Of a stretch of DNA of 64,000 bases, positions 1 to 11,366 are shown piece after piece. Position 1 is the stretch's first letter, and each line of letters begins with the position of its first letter. Position numbers and translations under genes: made by a program. Origin of the DNA: Sporothrix humicola (taxonomy: Eukaryota > Ascomycota > Sordariomycetes > Ophiostomatales > Ophiostomataceae); the NCBI GenBank assembly GCA_021396245.1, contig WNYE01000084.1, positions 122,380 through 186,379 of the forward strand, given 5' to 3'. A model generated the notes under the pieces. It made no database searches. It was not told the origin of the DNA and was given only the letters and a program-made list of their open reading frames with translations.

Positions 1-861
1 GGCTGGCGCTGGATCTTCATCCTTGAGGGCAGCGCTTCGTTCGTCATCTGCTTCATCTTCCTGTTCACCTTCCCTTCCTTCCCCGAGCAGGCCAAGTGGT
101 TGCGTGAGGACGAGCGCGAGTACATCAAGGCTCGCCTCCGCGCCGACCAGGGCAACAACGCTGCTGAGCGCAAGGTTACTTTCCGCGATATCTTCACCGT
201 TTTGCGTGACTACAAGATCATCCTTGGCGGCTTCATGTACTTTGGTCTCATTGTACCTGCCTACAGTTACGCCTTCTTCAGCCCGACCATTATCGGCACC
301 TACCACTACGGCACCATCCAGACCCAGCTGCACTCCGTGCCGCCGTGGGCTACCGCTTTCGGTTTCTCCATGATCGTCGCCTACTTCTCCGACAAGACCC
401 GCCACCGCTTCCTGTTCACCATCGGCCCCATCTGCCTGCCCATTGCCGGTTTCTCGATGCTCCTCGCCATCCACGACAACCTGCATGCCGAGTACGCCGC
501 CCTGTTCCTGATCTGCGCCGGTACCTACTCGGCCATGCCCGTCATTGTGTGCTGGTTCAGCATGAACTTGGCTGGCCACCACCGTCGCGCCATTGGTGTC
601 GCCTGGCAGATAGGTTTCGGCAACATTGGCGGCATCATTGCCACCTACTGCTTCATCTCAACCGACGCGCCCAAGTTCACCAAGGGCTACGCCATCTGCA
701 TTGGTTTCGTGCTAATCAGCGCCATTTCGTGCTGCCTGTACTTTGCCGCTCTGGTTATGGAGAACCGCCGTCGCGAGAAGGCCGTGCGTGATGTCGGCAT
801 GACCGAGTACGAGAAGACGGAGCTCGGCGACCTGAACCCCGACTTCCGCTACATGCTGTAA
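1..861 (+). CDS. MFS transporter, allantoate/nicotinate permease type (Dal5/ACS family), 3' part
   Basis: The frame is open from base 1, so this is the C-terminal 286 residues of a gene that starts outside the window. The visible part begins GWRWIFILEG, the end of the sixth transmembrane segment in the anion:cation symporter branch of MFS. A charged central loop follows (about residues 30-55), then six more hydrophobic segments. The tail ends in NPDFRYML; an NPxFRY-like ending is common in fungal allantoate, nicotinate and pantothenate permeases of this branch. The likely role is proton-linked uptake of a small carboxylate across the plasma membrane; the substrate cannot be read from sequence. 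No intron is needed in this part. It is convergent with GPI10. Confidence 0.88.
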   Translation, partial: GWRWIFILEGSASFVICFIFLFTFPSFPEQAKWLREDEREYIKARLRADQGNNAAERKVTFRDIFTVLRDYKIILGGFMYFGLIVPAYSYAFFSPTIIGTYHYGTIQTQLHSVPPWATAFGFSMIVAYFSDKTRHRFLFTIGPICLPIAGFSMLLAIHDNLHAEYAALFLICAGTYSAMPVIVCWFSMNLAGHHRRAIGVAWQIGFGNIGGIIATYCFISTDAPKFTKGYAICIGFVLISAISCCLYFAALVMENRRREKAVRDVGMTEYEKTELGDLNPDFRYML

Positions 862-1183
862 GGGAAAGTGGAAAGTGGAAGAAAAAAGTTTAATTTTTGT
901 ATGGATATTATCTTGGTTAATCACGACAAAAAACAATGATACCCTTTTGGGAGTAGGAGAGAGATGAGATGGTGGTAGGTCTGTCTGATTTGAGACCCGC
1001 CTACTTTTAGAGTTGGGGAAAGAGAAGTTAAGTTAACGTTATAAATATAAACAAAAGAACCAGGTTACAATACTTTGAGTTTTGACGGTGTGATCCGTTC
1101 TATAAATGTCGTATTATTTACATACCATATGTGTGCTATATATTATGTCACGGATCTTACATTACTGCGCCAGTTTTATATAC
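862..1183. other. Convergent 3' intergenic region
   Basis: This AT-rich spacer separates the ends of the permease and GPI10 genes. It contains polyadenylation-like AATAAA/TATAAA-type patches (for example around 1040-1050). I see no gene or repeat in it. Confidence 0.6.
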
Positions 1184-3379
1184 CTACACCAGCTTCTGCT
1201 TGCGGTACATCTCGTCGTATGTCCGCTCAGCATCGGGATGGCTCGCGTTGCTGAACACACCCGTATCCCAGACAATCAGCTTGCCAGACCGCCGCGAGTC
1301 CTCGTTAAAGAAGCCATTCCAGCCGACCCATGCCCGGTGCAGCGGCACCTTCACGCCCAGGCCCGAGCCGCCGGCGATCAGGTCGGTAGATGCGAAGAAG
1401 TGGTTCAGCATGTCCTCGATGCCCTCGAACCCGACAATATAGCGCGGGACCTCGCCACGACGACCACCCTTGAGGCCCTCCTTGCCCTCCTTGAGCGGCC
1501 ACAGCTCCTTCGACAAGAACGCGCTCTTGTCCCCCAAAGTAGCGCCCTCCACCTTCATGGGCGCATAGAACCGGTCCGCCTCGTCCAGGTACGCGGCGCG
1601 CGCGGCCGACTTGGGCGGCGTGTCCAGTGGGGGTTCGCAAGTGAGGGCGCGCGCACGCAGGCCGGGGTACACGAGGTGCGACCGCCAGGGCGTGGTGTGG
1701 CAGGGCGTCAGGAATAGGGCAAACAGCTCGTCGCCGTCGCCGTCGGACGCGGTCGTCTTGGCGTTTGCGGTCAATAACGAATCTGGGTACACGTCGTACG
1801 ACGGCAGCTGAGCGGCCGGAATCTCGAGCCAGTCGTGGTGGATGCGCTCGTACTCGGTGCGCAAGAAGGTGAGGACAGACAAGGGCGCAGGTTGGTGGAG
1901 GACCGACAAGAAGCCAGCAAGCAAGATGTTGACGGCGAGGGCCGCCCACAATACACGCTTGTGGCGCAAGACCGTAGCTTGGGTAGACTCGGCGGCGGAC
2001 TTGGGCGTGGTCGTAACAATCTTGGTGTAGAAGGCAGCAGCGTGCGGTGCTGCCAGCACCAGGAGGATGGGCAGCAGCGGGTAGATGAAGCGCACCTCCT
2101 TGTGGGCAATGGTGGAGAGCGAGATGATCGTAGAAAAGACAGTAAACGCAAGGACCTTTCTCGAGTTGGACTGTTGAACAGGGTCGAGCGTGGTACCATC
2201 GGCGGTCTTGGTGGCCTCGGTCCGGGCCGGTGTAGATTCGGGGCTCGAACCGAGCGAAGCAAAGAGCCCGATAACAGCAAATGGAAGGGCGGTCGTCGTC
2301 AGAAGAGGCAAACCCTGCGACAGGTAATAATGCCAGGGGTGGCTGCCGTAGAAGATTGCAATGTCCTGGGTCAGGTTGATGTTGAGGAACGTGTACGGCG
2401 GAAACGTCCAGACACCGTAGAAGAGGCGATCCGACAGAGCCGACACGCCCAGCACGAAGCTGCCACAACCCAATGCCTCGACGGCCAAACGGGTGACCAG
2501 GCCGGCGTTCAAGAACGAAGAGTCGCCGTCCAAAGTCAGACGGGTAACTGTGACCGTGATCAAGGCCAGCCAGATGAGGATGTTGGTCGGCCGGAAGATA
2601 ACGGCAGTCGCAGCAAAGATGAGAGATAGGCGCAGACGGCGAATGCCACTGTTGGCAAACAGGACACTGGATGACTTGTCACTAACATTGCCGGCCAGCA
2701 ACTGCCAAGGCCAAAACGACAGAGCGGCAATCGTCAGCGTCGTCTCGAGGCCGTTGGAAAAGGTGCGCGCTCCGCAGTAAAACTGCCATGGGCTGACGAC
2801 GGTGAGCCAGAACGCCGCCCACGTGGCATTGTGGCCGCGGCCGTAGATCTGGCCGGCGAGACGCCAGACATAAAAGTCCGTAATAGCTGTGAACGAAGCC
2901 TGCACAAGACCAGGCGCCGCCACGACGACATAGGCCCGTAGAGGCCCAACAAGATGGATCAGGTCGAGCACGAGGTCAATGGCCGCGTAGACGCCCGCAA
3001 AAAGCACGGGGTGCAGCGACGACCGCAGCTGGTGCTTCCATTCCCAGGTAATCCAGGCTCCGCTCGCCGGGCCGTGGGCAAGCTGCCATGCCGGCTCCAG
3101 CGCCTGGAAATACTCGTCCGGCTGGAAGAACGTGCGCACAATAAAGGCACACGCCCAGCGTAGCCCCACCAGAATCCACAGAATGTCTGTCGACTGCGCA
3201 TCGGCTACTTCATGGTGAAGCGTGCCGGCGGCCGCGGCTGCAGCGATTCGGTAGTTGGCCTCGAGCTGCTCTTGGGACGGAATCTGCACGTTTTCGCTCG
3301 CGGTTTTGGTCTTGGCAGCGGGCCGCGCCGAGCTACTGCCGCTGTCGGCAGCGGGTGTCTGCCGTGTCGCAGGTGCCAT
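1184..3379 (-). CDS. GPI10: GPI mannosyltransferase 3 (GPI10/PIG-B), glycosyltransferase family 22
   Basis: This encodes a 731-residue polytopic ER membrane protein without introns. It adds the third mannose, alpha-1,2 linked, from dolichol-phosphate-mannose to the GPI-anchor precursor. The GT22 signatures are clear: a lumenal FQPDEYFQ motif near residues 85-92, where the acidic DE pair is catalytic in the family, and HKEVRFIYPLLP from about residue 426. About ten hydrophobic segments lie between. The start chosen is the first ATG, MAPATRQTP. The frame stays open upstream, but only non-ATG codons could extend it. A soluble, Ser/Ala-rich head of about 60 residues precedes the first membrane segment. 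The gene is divergent from ornithine aminotransferase. The related GT22 enzymes SMP3, ALG9 and ALG12 are less likely given the HKE-RF block. Confidence 0.9.
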   Translation of the reverse strand: MAPATRQTPAADSGSSSARPAAKTKTASENVQIPSQEQLEANYRIAAAAAAGTLHHEVADAQSTDILWILVGLRWACAFIVRTFFQPDEYFQALEPAWQLAHGPASGAWITWEWKHQLRSSLHPVLFAGVYAAIDLVLDLIHLVGPLRAYVVVAAPGLVQASFTAITDFYVWRLAGQIYGRGHNATWAAFWLTVVSPWQFYCGARTFSNGLETTLTIAALSFWPWQLLAGNVSDKSSSVLFANSGIRRLRLSLIFAATAVIFRPTNILIWLALITVTVTRLTLDGDSSFLNAGLVTRLAVEALGCGSFVLGVSALSDRLFYGVWTFPPYTFLNINLTQDIAIFYGSHPWHYYLSQGLPLLTTTALPFAVIGLFASLGSSPESTPARTEATKTADGTTLDPVQQSNSRKVLAFTVFSTIISLSTIAHKEVRFIYPLLPILLVLAAPHAAAFYTKIVTTTPKSAAESTQATVLRHKRVLWAALAVNILLAGFLSVLHQPAPLSVLTFLRTEYERIHHDWLEIPAAQLPSYDVYPDSLLTANAKTTASDGDGDELFALFLTPCHTTPWRSHLVYPGLRARALTCEPPLDTPPKSAARAAYLDEADRFYAPMKVEGATLGDKSAFLSKELWPLKEGKEGLKGGRRGEVPRYIVGFEGIEDMLNHFFASTDLIAGGSGLGVKVPLHRAWVGWNGFFNEDSRRSGKLIVWDTGVFSNASHPDAERTYDEMYRKQKLV

Positions 3380-4910
3380 TGTGCAATCGATATGAGAAGT
3401 GTGTCGTTGAGCTTTGGTGGGTTGTCGAAAAGAGAAAGGAGAATGCAGCTCTAGAAAAGCTCCAAGAAAAGCCAAGAAGACACGCGACAAGGTGCTACTC
3501 CATATCTTTTGTAGCTGGGCGTGGACTGAGAAGAAAATTCGTCAACAGCAGCCAGTGCAGTTTTGATTGTCGTTGTTGACAGCTGGTCGCGTTGTCGATG
3601 CTCCACAGCTGGTGAAGCTCCAGAACGTGGCACAATCGATAGGGCGAGATGAAGCTCCAAGGTGCCCCTAACGTACTAGTTTTTGGGCCGTGCTAAATAC
3701 AGTGTGCCATCTTTTGCACTGTTTAGTGATGGCCCTGGTTAGTCATCATCCATTTTATCAGTTGGGCTGTAATACTGACGCTGTCCGCAGTCGGCACGGT
3801 GGGCGCACAGTGGCGGGGCATTTACGTCTCCGGTCGCACCTTCCGGCGGCCGTTGCAACGGCATACGGCGAGGCAGCAGCGGCATAGAAATTATTGTGAT
3901 TTATGCAAAGAAACCATACGACGATAACCGTAATGGATAGCAAAAAAGAGACCCAAATCCCATTCACAAAGGCGCGTGAGCGCTATCAGATAGCTTGCAC
4001 ACCCGTATTTGCACTGCTCAGCCTACTAATTCGAGCAACTAGCCTTGTGACCAGGCCTCTTTTGTGTTTTAATTGTCCATTCTACAGTGTCTCTCCGCCC
4101 ACCGGCCGCTTTCCTTCGGCATTGGCGCTAGGTGACGTATCCTAATCCTGGGGAGGCAGGAATGCACGAATGCAAGGCACGCAGCAATTGGAGGGAAGGC
4201 ACGACTTGCACATTGGTGTGTGTCTTTTTTGCGAGGAAAGAACGACCCTGCCTCTGATCATTTTTTATTACTTTTTTTACCCAGCCTGCATTTGCACTTT
4301 TTGCAGATACCTGCATTGCTATTCGCCCATTCGCCGGTGCTGAGCGACATCGACTCCATCCAGACCGGATGCACCTGCACTTAGGGGTTTAGATAAAGTT
4401 TGGCTGCGGAGTACGGTGTGACTAGTGCACAGATAGCCTCCGTGGTCGCGGTGTTTCTGTGTGTCAACAAGCCACCAACAAACGAGCAGCTTACCCATTT
4501 TCGTGGTTTCCTGTTCTGTCTCGTGGCCTTGTGGCCCGCTTCGGCTCTTGTTGGTGCTCTTGCTCTTGGTTCTTTTGGTCTCGGTCGCTCTTGCCTCCTT
4601 GTCTAACTTCCTGGCTCTCCCTATTTATACTATCGCCATTTCCCCTCCTCACCGTGGAACATTCTTGGCTGCTTCTCTTTTTTTCCTCCCTTTCTTTGAT
4701 CTTCATTTTACTCCTCCGTTTTGGAACCAAGATACCCAATTTGCCATTGCCCGTGTACAACGTCAATCTTCAACGTCATCCTATACCCCGCAATCAATCA
4801 GTCAGGTCAATCCTTGCGATAACAGCTGCACACACTTCCACAACCACTTTGAGCTTCATTTCTTGCCAAGCCTCCTCATTTACTTCAATTTACTCCCCTC
4901 TCCCTTCACA
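3380..4910. promoter_or_regulatory. Divergent promoter region between GPI10 and ornithine aminotransferase
   Basis: This 1.5 kb spacer serves both neighbours. The last 400 bases before the aminotransferase are strongly pyrimidine-rich, as in many filamentous fungal promoters and leaders. A TATTTATA element lies at 4622-4629, about 280 bases before the start codon. An open frame runs into the aminotransferase from about 4461 but lacks conservation, and I read it as leader. No other gene is visible. Confidence 0.55.
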
Positions 4911-6319
4911 ATGGCTCCCCACGCAGACAACACCAGCTCGGCTGGCTCCGGCGCCAACAGCCGCTTCCACTCCTCCTCGACCAAGCAGGCCATTGCCACC
5001 GAGGAGAAGTGCGCCGCCCACAATTACCACCCGATCCCGGTCGTCTTTGCCAAGGCCCAGGGCGTCAATGTCTGGGACCCCGAGGGCAAGCACTACCTCG
5101 ACTTCCTGTCGGCCTACAGCGCCGTCAACCAGGGCCACTGCCACCCGGAACTCGTCAAGGCGCTGACGGAGCAGGCCGGCCGCCTGACGCTGAGCTCGCG
5201 CGCCTTCCACAACGATGTCTTCCCCGTGTGGGCTGAGAAGATCCGGTCGACTTTCGGCTACGACATGGTGCTGCCGATGAACACGGGCGCCGAGGCCGTC
5301 GAGACTGCCGTCAAGATCGCGCGCAAGTGGGCGTACCGCGTCAAGAAGGTGGAGCAGGGCAAGGCCCTGGTCTTTGGTGCCGCAGACAACTTCCACGGCC
5401 GGACGGTGAGTCCCCCCAATGTTCCTCAATCAGTAAAGACGCCCATGATCAAATGCTAACTCTTCGTTCCCTCTCCCAGATGACCGCCATCTCACTCTCG
5501 ACAGACCCCGAGTCCCGCGACAACTACGGCCCCTACGTGCCCAACGTCAGCGCCGTTGTGCCGTCCACCGGCAAGCCCATCCGCTACAACAACGTCGAGG
5601 ACCTCGAGGCCTGCTTCGAGGCCCACGGCAAGGACACTGCTGCGTTTATTGTGGAGCCCATCCAGGGCGAGGCCGGCGTGGTCGTTCCCGACGACGACTA
5701 CCTGCCCCGCGTGCAGGAGCTCTGCAAGAAGCACAACGTCCTGCTCATTTGCGACGAGATCCAGACCGGCATTGCGCGGACAGGCCGCATGCTCTGCAGC
5801 CAGTGGGCTAACATCAAGCCCGACATGATCACCCTCGGCAAGGCCATTTCGGGTGGCATGTACCCTGTGAGCGCCGTCCTCGCCTCCAGCGACATCATGC
5901 TGGTTGTTGAGCCCGGCACCCACGGCTCGACCTACGGCGGCAACCCCCTGGGCTGTGCCGTGTCGATCCGCGCGCTCGAGCTTGTCGAGGAGCACGACAT
6001 GGTTGCCCAGGCCGAGAAGCTCGGCAAGGTCTTCCGCGACGGCGTGGCCTCGTTCAACTCGCCCGTCGTCCAGACCATCCGCGGCAAGGGTCTGCTCAAC
6101 GCCGTCGTCATTGACGAGAGCAAGGCCAACGGCCGCTCGGCATGGGACCTGTGCCTGCTGCTCAAGGACAAGGGCGTCCTGGCCAAGCCGACGCACGGCA
6201 ACATTATCCGCTTTGCGCCGCCGCTGGTCATCACCGACGAGGAGATGCAGAAGGCGCTGGCCGTCATTGGCGAGGCGCTCAAGGAGCTGCCGACCGCTGC
6301 CAAGGCCGAGGCCCACTAA
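4911..6319 (+). CDS. CAR2: Ornithine aminotransferase
   Basis: There are two exons, 4911-5405 and 5480-6319. The 74-nt intron has GTGAGT donor, CTAAC branch and CAG acceptor, and the protein is 444 residues. It is a PLP-dependent class III aminotransferase that converts ornithine and 2-oxoglutarate to glutamate-5-semialdehyde and glutamate in arginine catabolism and proline synthesis. Visible family marks are YSAVNQGHCHPE, the PLP-phosphate region MNTGAEAVETA, the DEIQTGIARTG block with the PLP-pyridine aspartate, and TLGKAISGG with the Schiff-base lysine at about residue 286. Length matches the family (about 440). There is no N-terminal mitochondrial presequence, which suggests the cytosolic location known for fungal OAT. 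The start is the first in-frame ATG near the family N-terminus, in a good context (cacaATGg). Confidence 0.96.
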
Positions 6320-9300
6320 TACGGCGTCTGAGTAGATGGATGGTTAACACAAAGAACAAAAAAAAAGCATGCATTCGATAGGTTGACGGCGATTCACATA
6401 CATCGTGGGCATCACGTGGGAATTTGTTATTATTGGGAACAAGGTTAGGATAAACCAGACTGCATTAAAAAGTTAAAACAAATGACAAAAGACGACATAT
6501 GAACAGCTATTGATTGAGCCGTTTGGGCTAGGAAGACGGCGATACAAGGTCACAAGGCGCTCACTTATACATGGCTTATGAGAGATTCTGTAGAACACAC
6601 TCGGCAACGAGAGAAAGATGGTTTGGTGTTTATTTACGATGTATTTGTTTAATTAATTGTTATGGTTTATTCCCCCATAATCATGATTAAAATTTCACAT
6701 TTTTCATTTTCAAATAAAATAAAAATTCAACACTTCAAGTTTTATTTCATATTTAATTCTACTACATTGTCACGTTCAATATCCAAACAGCCCTCGTCTG
6801 TCTTTCTCTTGCCGACACGAACGACGTGACGAAGAGAGAAGTGTGCACACCCTCTTTGCGGATCTCTTACTCACTCTCCCAGCCATTCAAGTGAGGTGTC
6901 TTACAGACACCACAGTCGCCCAGAAAGTGAATGCGAGAAGACCCTTTAGGAGAAAATGCCCTGCGGCACGGCACGGTAGAAGTGGTTTTGGCGAAAGAGG
7001 GGACGCAGTGCAAATGCCAGCAGCATGGCCAAGCAAGCGCAGGCATATTCAAACGCCGGCAACCTCATATATTTTTACACTATTACAGAGATGTGACGAA
7101 ATGTTCGATTTTCGAGCAACCGACTCGTCAATAGCAGATGGACCCTGGAACTTAGGTTACGTACTTTTTTTTGACATGACAGCCATATGGTCCCTGACTT
7201 GTTTGGCCTCATCCCATGTGGTCAAAGAGGTTGAGCTAGGCCGTGTTTCCTGTCCGTTTCTCGTCTTTCCTATCGCTTCATGCCGTGATTTCTGGCCGGC
7301 TGAGTTTTGGGTTTTGGGTTTTGGATATTGATTTTCTTTTGGGATTTGCCTGCTTCTCCAGATTGACCGTCGGATCTGGCGATCACTTTCTTTCACGACA
7401 TCTGCCTGTTTTGATTCTCGGTGGCCTATTCTTCTCTCTCCCCTCTTTTGCTCTTTATTTGGTTCATTTTCTCGATCTCAGGCTGCCACATCCACTTTCG
7501 GTGTTCGCTTTCTCCCTCTCTCTCTCACCCACCCACGATCCTTTCTTCTCCCACGCGCTCTCTTTTGCTCTTCACTCAACCCACGAACCGCACCAACAGG
7601 CATCCAATACAACACTCCATCGCCAACGGAGAACAGACCAACGACCAATGTGAGGGTGTGAATGCGAGTGTGATTGAGGCCCCCATCTATCTCTGCCACC
7701 TCCACGTCCACCTTCATCTTTATCCCTTTTGGCCTTGACATTGTAAACTCTGGGCATGTGAGGCTGCCACGTCTTTTCACAGACCAGTCGGCGTTCTTTG
7801 CTTCTTCGACTCATCCTCCTCGTCTTTCTCGCTCTGGCCATTTTGACTCGTCTCTTCCTCTCTTTGCTCTCTCTGGTTATTATTCCCGTCCCCCACACAG
7901 CCTGCAGATAATCCACACACACCTTTTACCTATGTGACAGTATTGTTCTTGCTGGTGTATTTTTGCACTTATGCATTTCGTGTCGTGCATCAGATGAGGT
8001 CGCCTTTTTTCACCCACAAACACCCAATCTGGGCATGTCCGCTCGGGAGGCAGAATAAGAACGGCAGAAAAAAAAAGGAAAGAAAATAGAATCATGGAGA
8101 GACGCACCTGCATGAAGGCCAGGCCCCTTGTACGCCTGTGGCTGGCCGCCATTTCTCCCTATTTTCCCTATTTTCAATGCACGTTCGGTCTCCACTCCAC
8201 TGATACAAAAGCAAGGCGGCCATGTAGCCATAGTTCATAGGATAGACATTCTCTCTCTATCAGCCTATCTCTGGTCTACGATCACTTCCAAGGGCGACTG
8301 CATTTTCCCTTCGTTTCAAGGCGGTGTGACCGCTGTTGGCCGTAGAACTGTCTCTTGTCCAAGGCGGTGGAGGAAAGTCGATAAACTCCAGGTCATAAAC
8401 AAGCAGTTAACCAGACAGCGTGCTGCAACTGCAGAAACTCCACCCCCTTGCGTTGGCCTTGCGTCGTTCGTTTGGGGCTCGTGGTCAAGAGGTCAAAACT
8501 GTGCAGCTGTGCAGGTTCCTCAGCTGCACGACGTGCGTTTGCAACTCCGAATGATACAGTGATAGCCTTCACGCTCGCCCTGTTTTTGAAAGACTGGTTG
8601 ATTAAGGTGAAGGAGATATGACTACTTGTGACAGTGACTGGGAAGAGAGACACGCTGAATGCGGGTCTGTTTCCAGCCTTTCTCTCTATCGTGCGCTAGG
8701 AAAGAGAAGCCGGGCGGGGACGAAGCGCGTGTGCCCCAGTTTCCTCTCCGTTCTGGTTCCAGTAAAAGAACAAAAAAAAAAGTGCTGTGGATAATATTTT
8801 TAAGATGGAGAGATGGAGACCTTTTGTGACTTTGAGGATTCGGATGGGGCCAAAAACAGGCCCCCAATCTGACGTCCCTTTGTCCCTTGTCCAGATTGAC
8901 GATTAACGAGAAAAATGCTCCGTAGGTTCGTACTTCGTAGGCATCTGTGATATCGTGTTCTTTTCATCTCTTGTCGTTCATCTTCATCTGTCCTGATTGT
9001 CTTATCATATCCACAACGGTCAAGGCAACAGCTGCAACTCGCTAAATCCTCCTGTCGAAGCCTAGGAGGCTTGCTGTAGCCTGTCCCTTCAGCTAGGCAC
9101 AATGCATTCAGGGGCACACAGTGAGCTCCGAATGTGGAAAGTCAAAAAGAAGAAAAGAAAGACCTAACACAAGCACAGGCGCCCGTATGTATCACACACC
9201 GTTGCACTCGGCGCAAGGACGTCGTAGACCGCCTAGGATTTGGCGAGTGGACTTGTTTCTGACTCTTTTCTTGTTAGGGAAGACTGGAGGAAGAAATATG

Positions 9301-11366
9301 TCTTCTGTTTCGTTCTAGACGGCTTCTGGACTTATTGGATGGGGCACTGGCCCTCGACTGGGATGATAATGCCAACACTTTTTGGTGCCAGGCCAAACAG
9401 GGCAGCCACAAGCGCAAGCACACCTTCCTCAGCGGGTCGAGGTGGTCGAGGTAGACTCAGCACCAAAAATAAGAGTAAAGAGACGGGGTCAACAGCCGTG
9501 AGATGGAGCGATTGTCGTCTCAAAGTGTGCCAGCCTCCAAAGTCCTACGGCCGGCCTCACCGAACGAGCGGACGTTTGAGAAGAGATACATGTATCTTGC
9601 GCCGTCGAATACTGTGTACATTGCCATAACGTGGAAGACGAGCACAGGAACAAGGGCAGGACGGGCCAGTCGGCATCCATCGAGCGTCTCAAACAAAGGT
9701 GGGACGCACTGTTCACACTATTCGGAGTATTAAGATACATGATGTAAGAATAGGATACGAGTGTTCGTACGGAGTACTCAGCAAGCAGGAATACAAATCG
9801 CGCTCTCTTCTATGCGTCTTTTTGCCATTTGATGGACACCGTGCGAGCTTATTTTGCTCGTAAATTCTTACACTCTTATGTCGTTATGTTCCGATATTCT
9901 TATGTTCTCATAAGTCTTATGCTCATAAACAGCTCTTGTTGTCTCTTGTCGTGGCCCTCCATCGCCTGCCGTGGAGACAAAGCTGTCAGAACCCCTGGTG
10001 TGTCTTGTCAATTGAATAGTAAGAACCATCTTACGAGCATTTCCCCGGGAGTAAGATGCCATGTCTTGTCCCTGGGAGATCGGGGGAAAACTAAGCAAAA
10101 AAAGGTGTGTTGAAGCTGAGATACGGCTTATTCTCTTGAGGCCGTCTAGTCCGCTCTCGCACATGTAGATGCTCCGAAAAGAAACTCGATTTTAAACTAA
10201 GAAGGGAGAGACGGCAGACCAGATGGGAAACCGAGATAGATGGACATGCAGGTCGGACGCTTGTGTCAACGCGGCCTGCATAGTTCTTTACTTGTTGCCC
10301 GAATAGGAAAGGAGGTGCCAAACGGTTGACAAGACGAGGACGGGCGACAAGACGAGTGGAACGACATTAAAAACATAGGCTGAACGGGCACTACGGACGG
10401 GAAAGGGGGCATGTCAGAAAAGAAGAAAAAAGGACCCAGGAAAAGGACCACGTCAGTTCGTCCCTATTTTGGACTGTTTGACCTTCTGCCGAACGGCCAA
10501 AGTTCTCCTGGTCTAGTCCTCTAGTTTGTGTTCGAGGGTAGACAAAAGTCAACGAAAGGCATGGGAAAGGGGGTGAGTGCAAAGGAGAAAAGGGACAGGA
10601 CAATAGAGATAAGAAGGACAGGAGACGGAGAGTCAAAATTTGAACTTGTTGGCATCCCGTCGCTAAGGGTTATTTTGGGATAAATTATGAATGGCCAGAG
10701 TATAGGTGTAAAGGGCAAAGGTCAGGATGAATGCCGTGGCATTGGTCTGGCTACTTGTCGGGATTGGAATCAAGCAGGTCGGGGAGGTGGGTCTGGACGA
10801 ATTTGATACTAAAAAGATGTTCTCGTCTCGATGCTCTCAAGCTCGAGACTGTGAATGGACATGTCTGTGCAGTTTCCCTACTTGTTTTGTTGGCGAGCTG
10901 TTGAGGGAAGGTGCGTCCATGATGCAGTTCCTGGTTGTAGTAGGCTGCCCATGGCCACCTTCTCCGTGCCCGGTGTTCTTGCACTTGATCTTTCCTGATT
11001 CGATTCGGTGGCTGGGCGGTTGGACTGCGGCTCACGACACTGGCAGGGAAGGAGCAAGGCAAGGCGAGACCAGTCGTCATGACTTTTTTGTTTCTTTTCC
11101 CGGACGGGGCAGGAGCAAGGCGATCGCGAGCGGTGGCCGAACACCGGGACACAAATCAAGGAAGGAGCGGAGAGTACGACGTAGTGAAAAGGGGAAAGAG
11201 CTGGTCGCATTTATTACAGGCCTCTGCTGCAGAGTTGTAACCGTCAGTTGCACAGCATACATTTATTGATTGCAATGTAGAATAAAGAGACAAAACACAA
11301 CAAAAGAGAATACAATTCGATGAACACGAAAACTAAAACTGAAAGCCGAAGTGCCAGCGCACAAAA
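6320..11366. other. Long gene-poor interval downstream of ornithine aminotransferase
   Basis: I find no supported gene in these 5 kb. The stretch 6640-6780 is AT-rich, and 7240-7900 is very pyrimidine-rich (CT runs). A TTATG-rich patch at 9856-9935 lies inside an inverted-repeat pair (separate entry). The ORFs here are short, biased by simple sequence, and resemble no family I know. A long leader, a non-coding transcript or fast-evolving small genes cannot be excluded. Confidence 0.5.
9856..10038. repeat. Inverted-repeat-bounded segment, possible MITE-like relic
   Basis: GCTCGTAAATTCTTAC at 9856-9871 is matched in inverted orientation by GTAAGAACCATCTTACGAGC at 10019-10038: 7 bp (GTAAGAA) plus 8 bp (TTACGAGC) are complementary, with an indel between. 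The inside is about 150 bp, and its left half holds several CTTATG/TTATGTTC units. I see no clear target-site duplication, so a mobile origin is only a possibility. Confidence 0.3.

Noticed and set aside
4461..4910. In-frame 150-codon upstream extension of ornithine aminotransferase
   Set aside because: The sequence is CT-rich leader without homology; the conserved protein starts at 4911 and fungal OAT needs no presequence.
5492..6316. Long antisense ORF over ornithine aminotransferase
   Set aside because: It is a shadow of the GC-rich aminotransferase frame, with low-complexity composition and no family signal.
7243..7653. ORFs in the CT-rich stretch near 7.2-7.9 kb
   Set aside because: Their Ser/Leu/Phe-rich composition is explained by the pyrimidine bias alone.
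10727..11269. 180-codon plus-strand ORF in the gene-poor region
   Set aside because: Composition is irregular, there is no recognisable domain, and overlapping open frames on the other strand are just as long.
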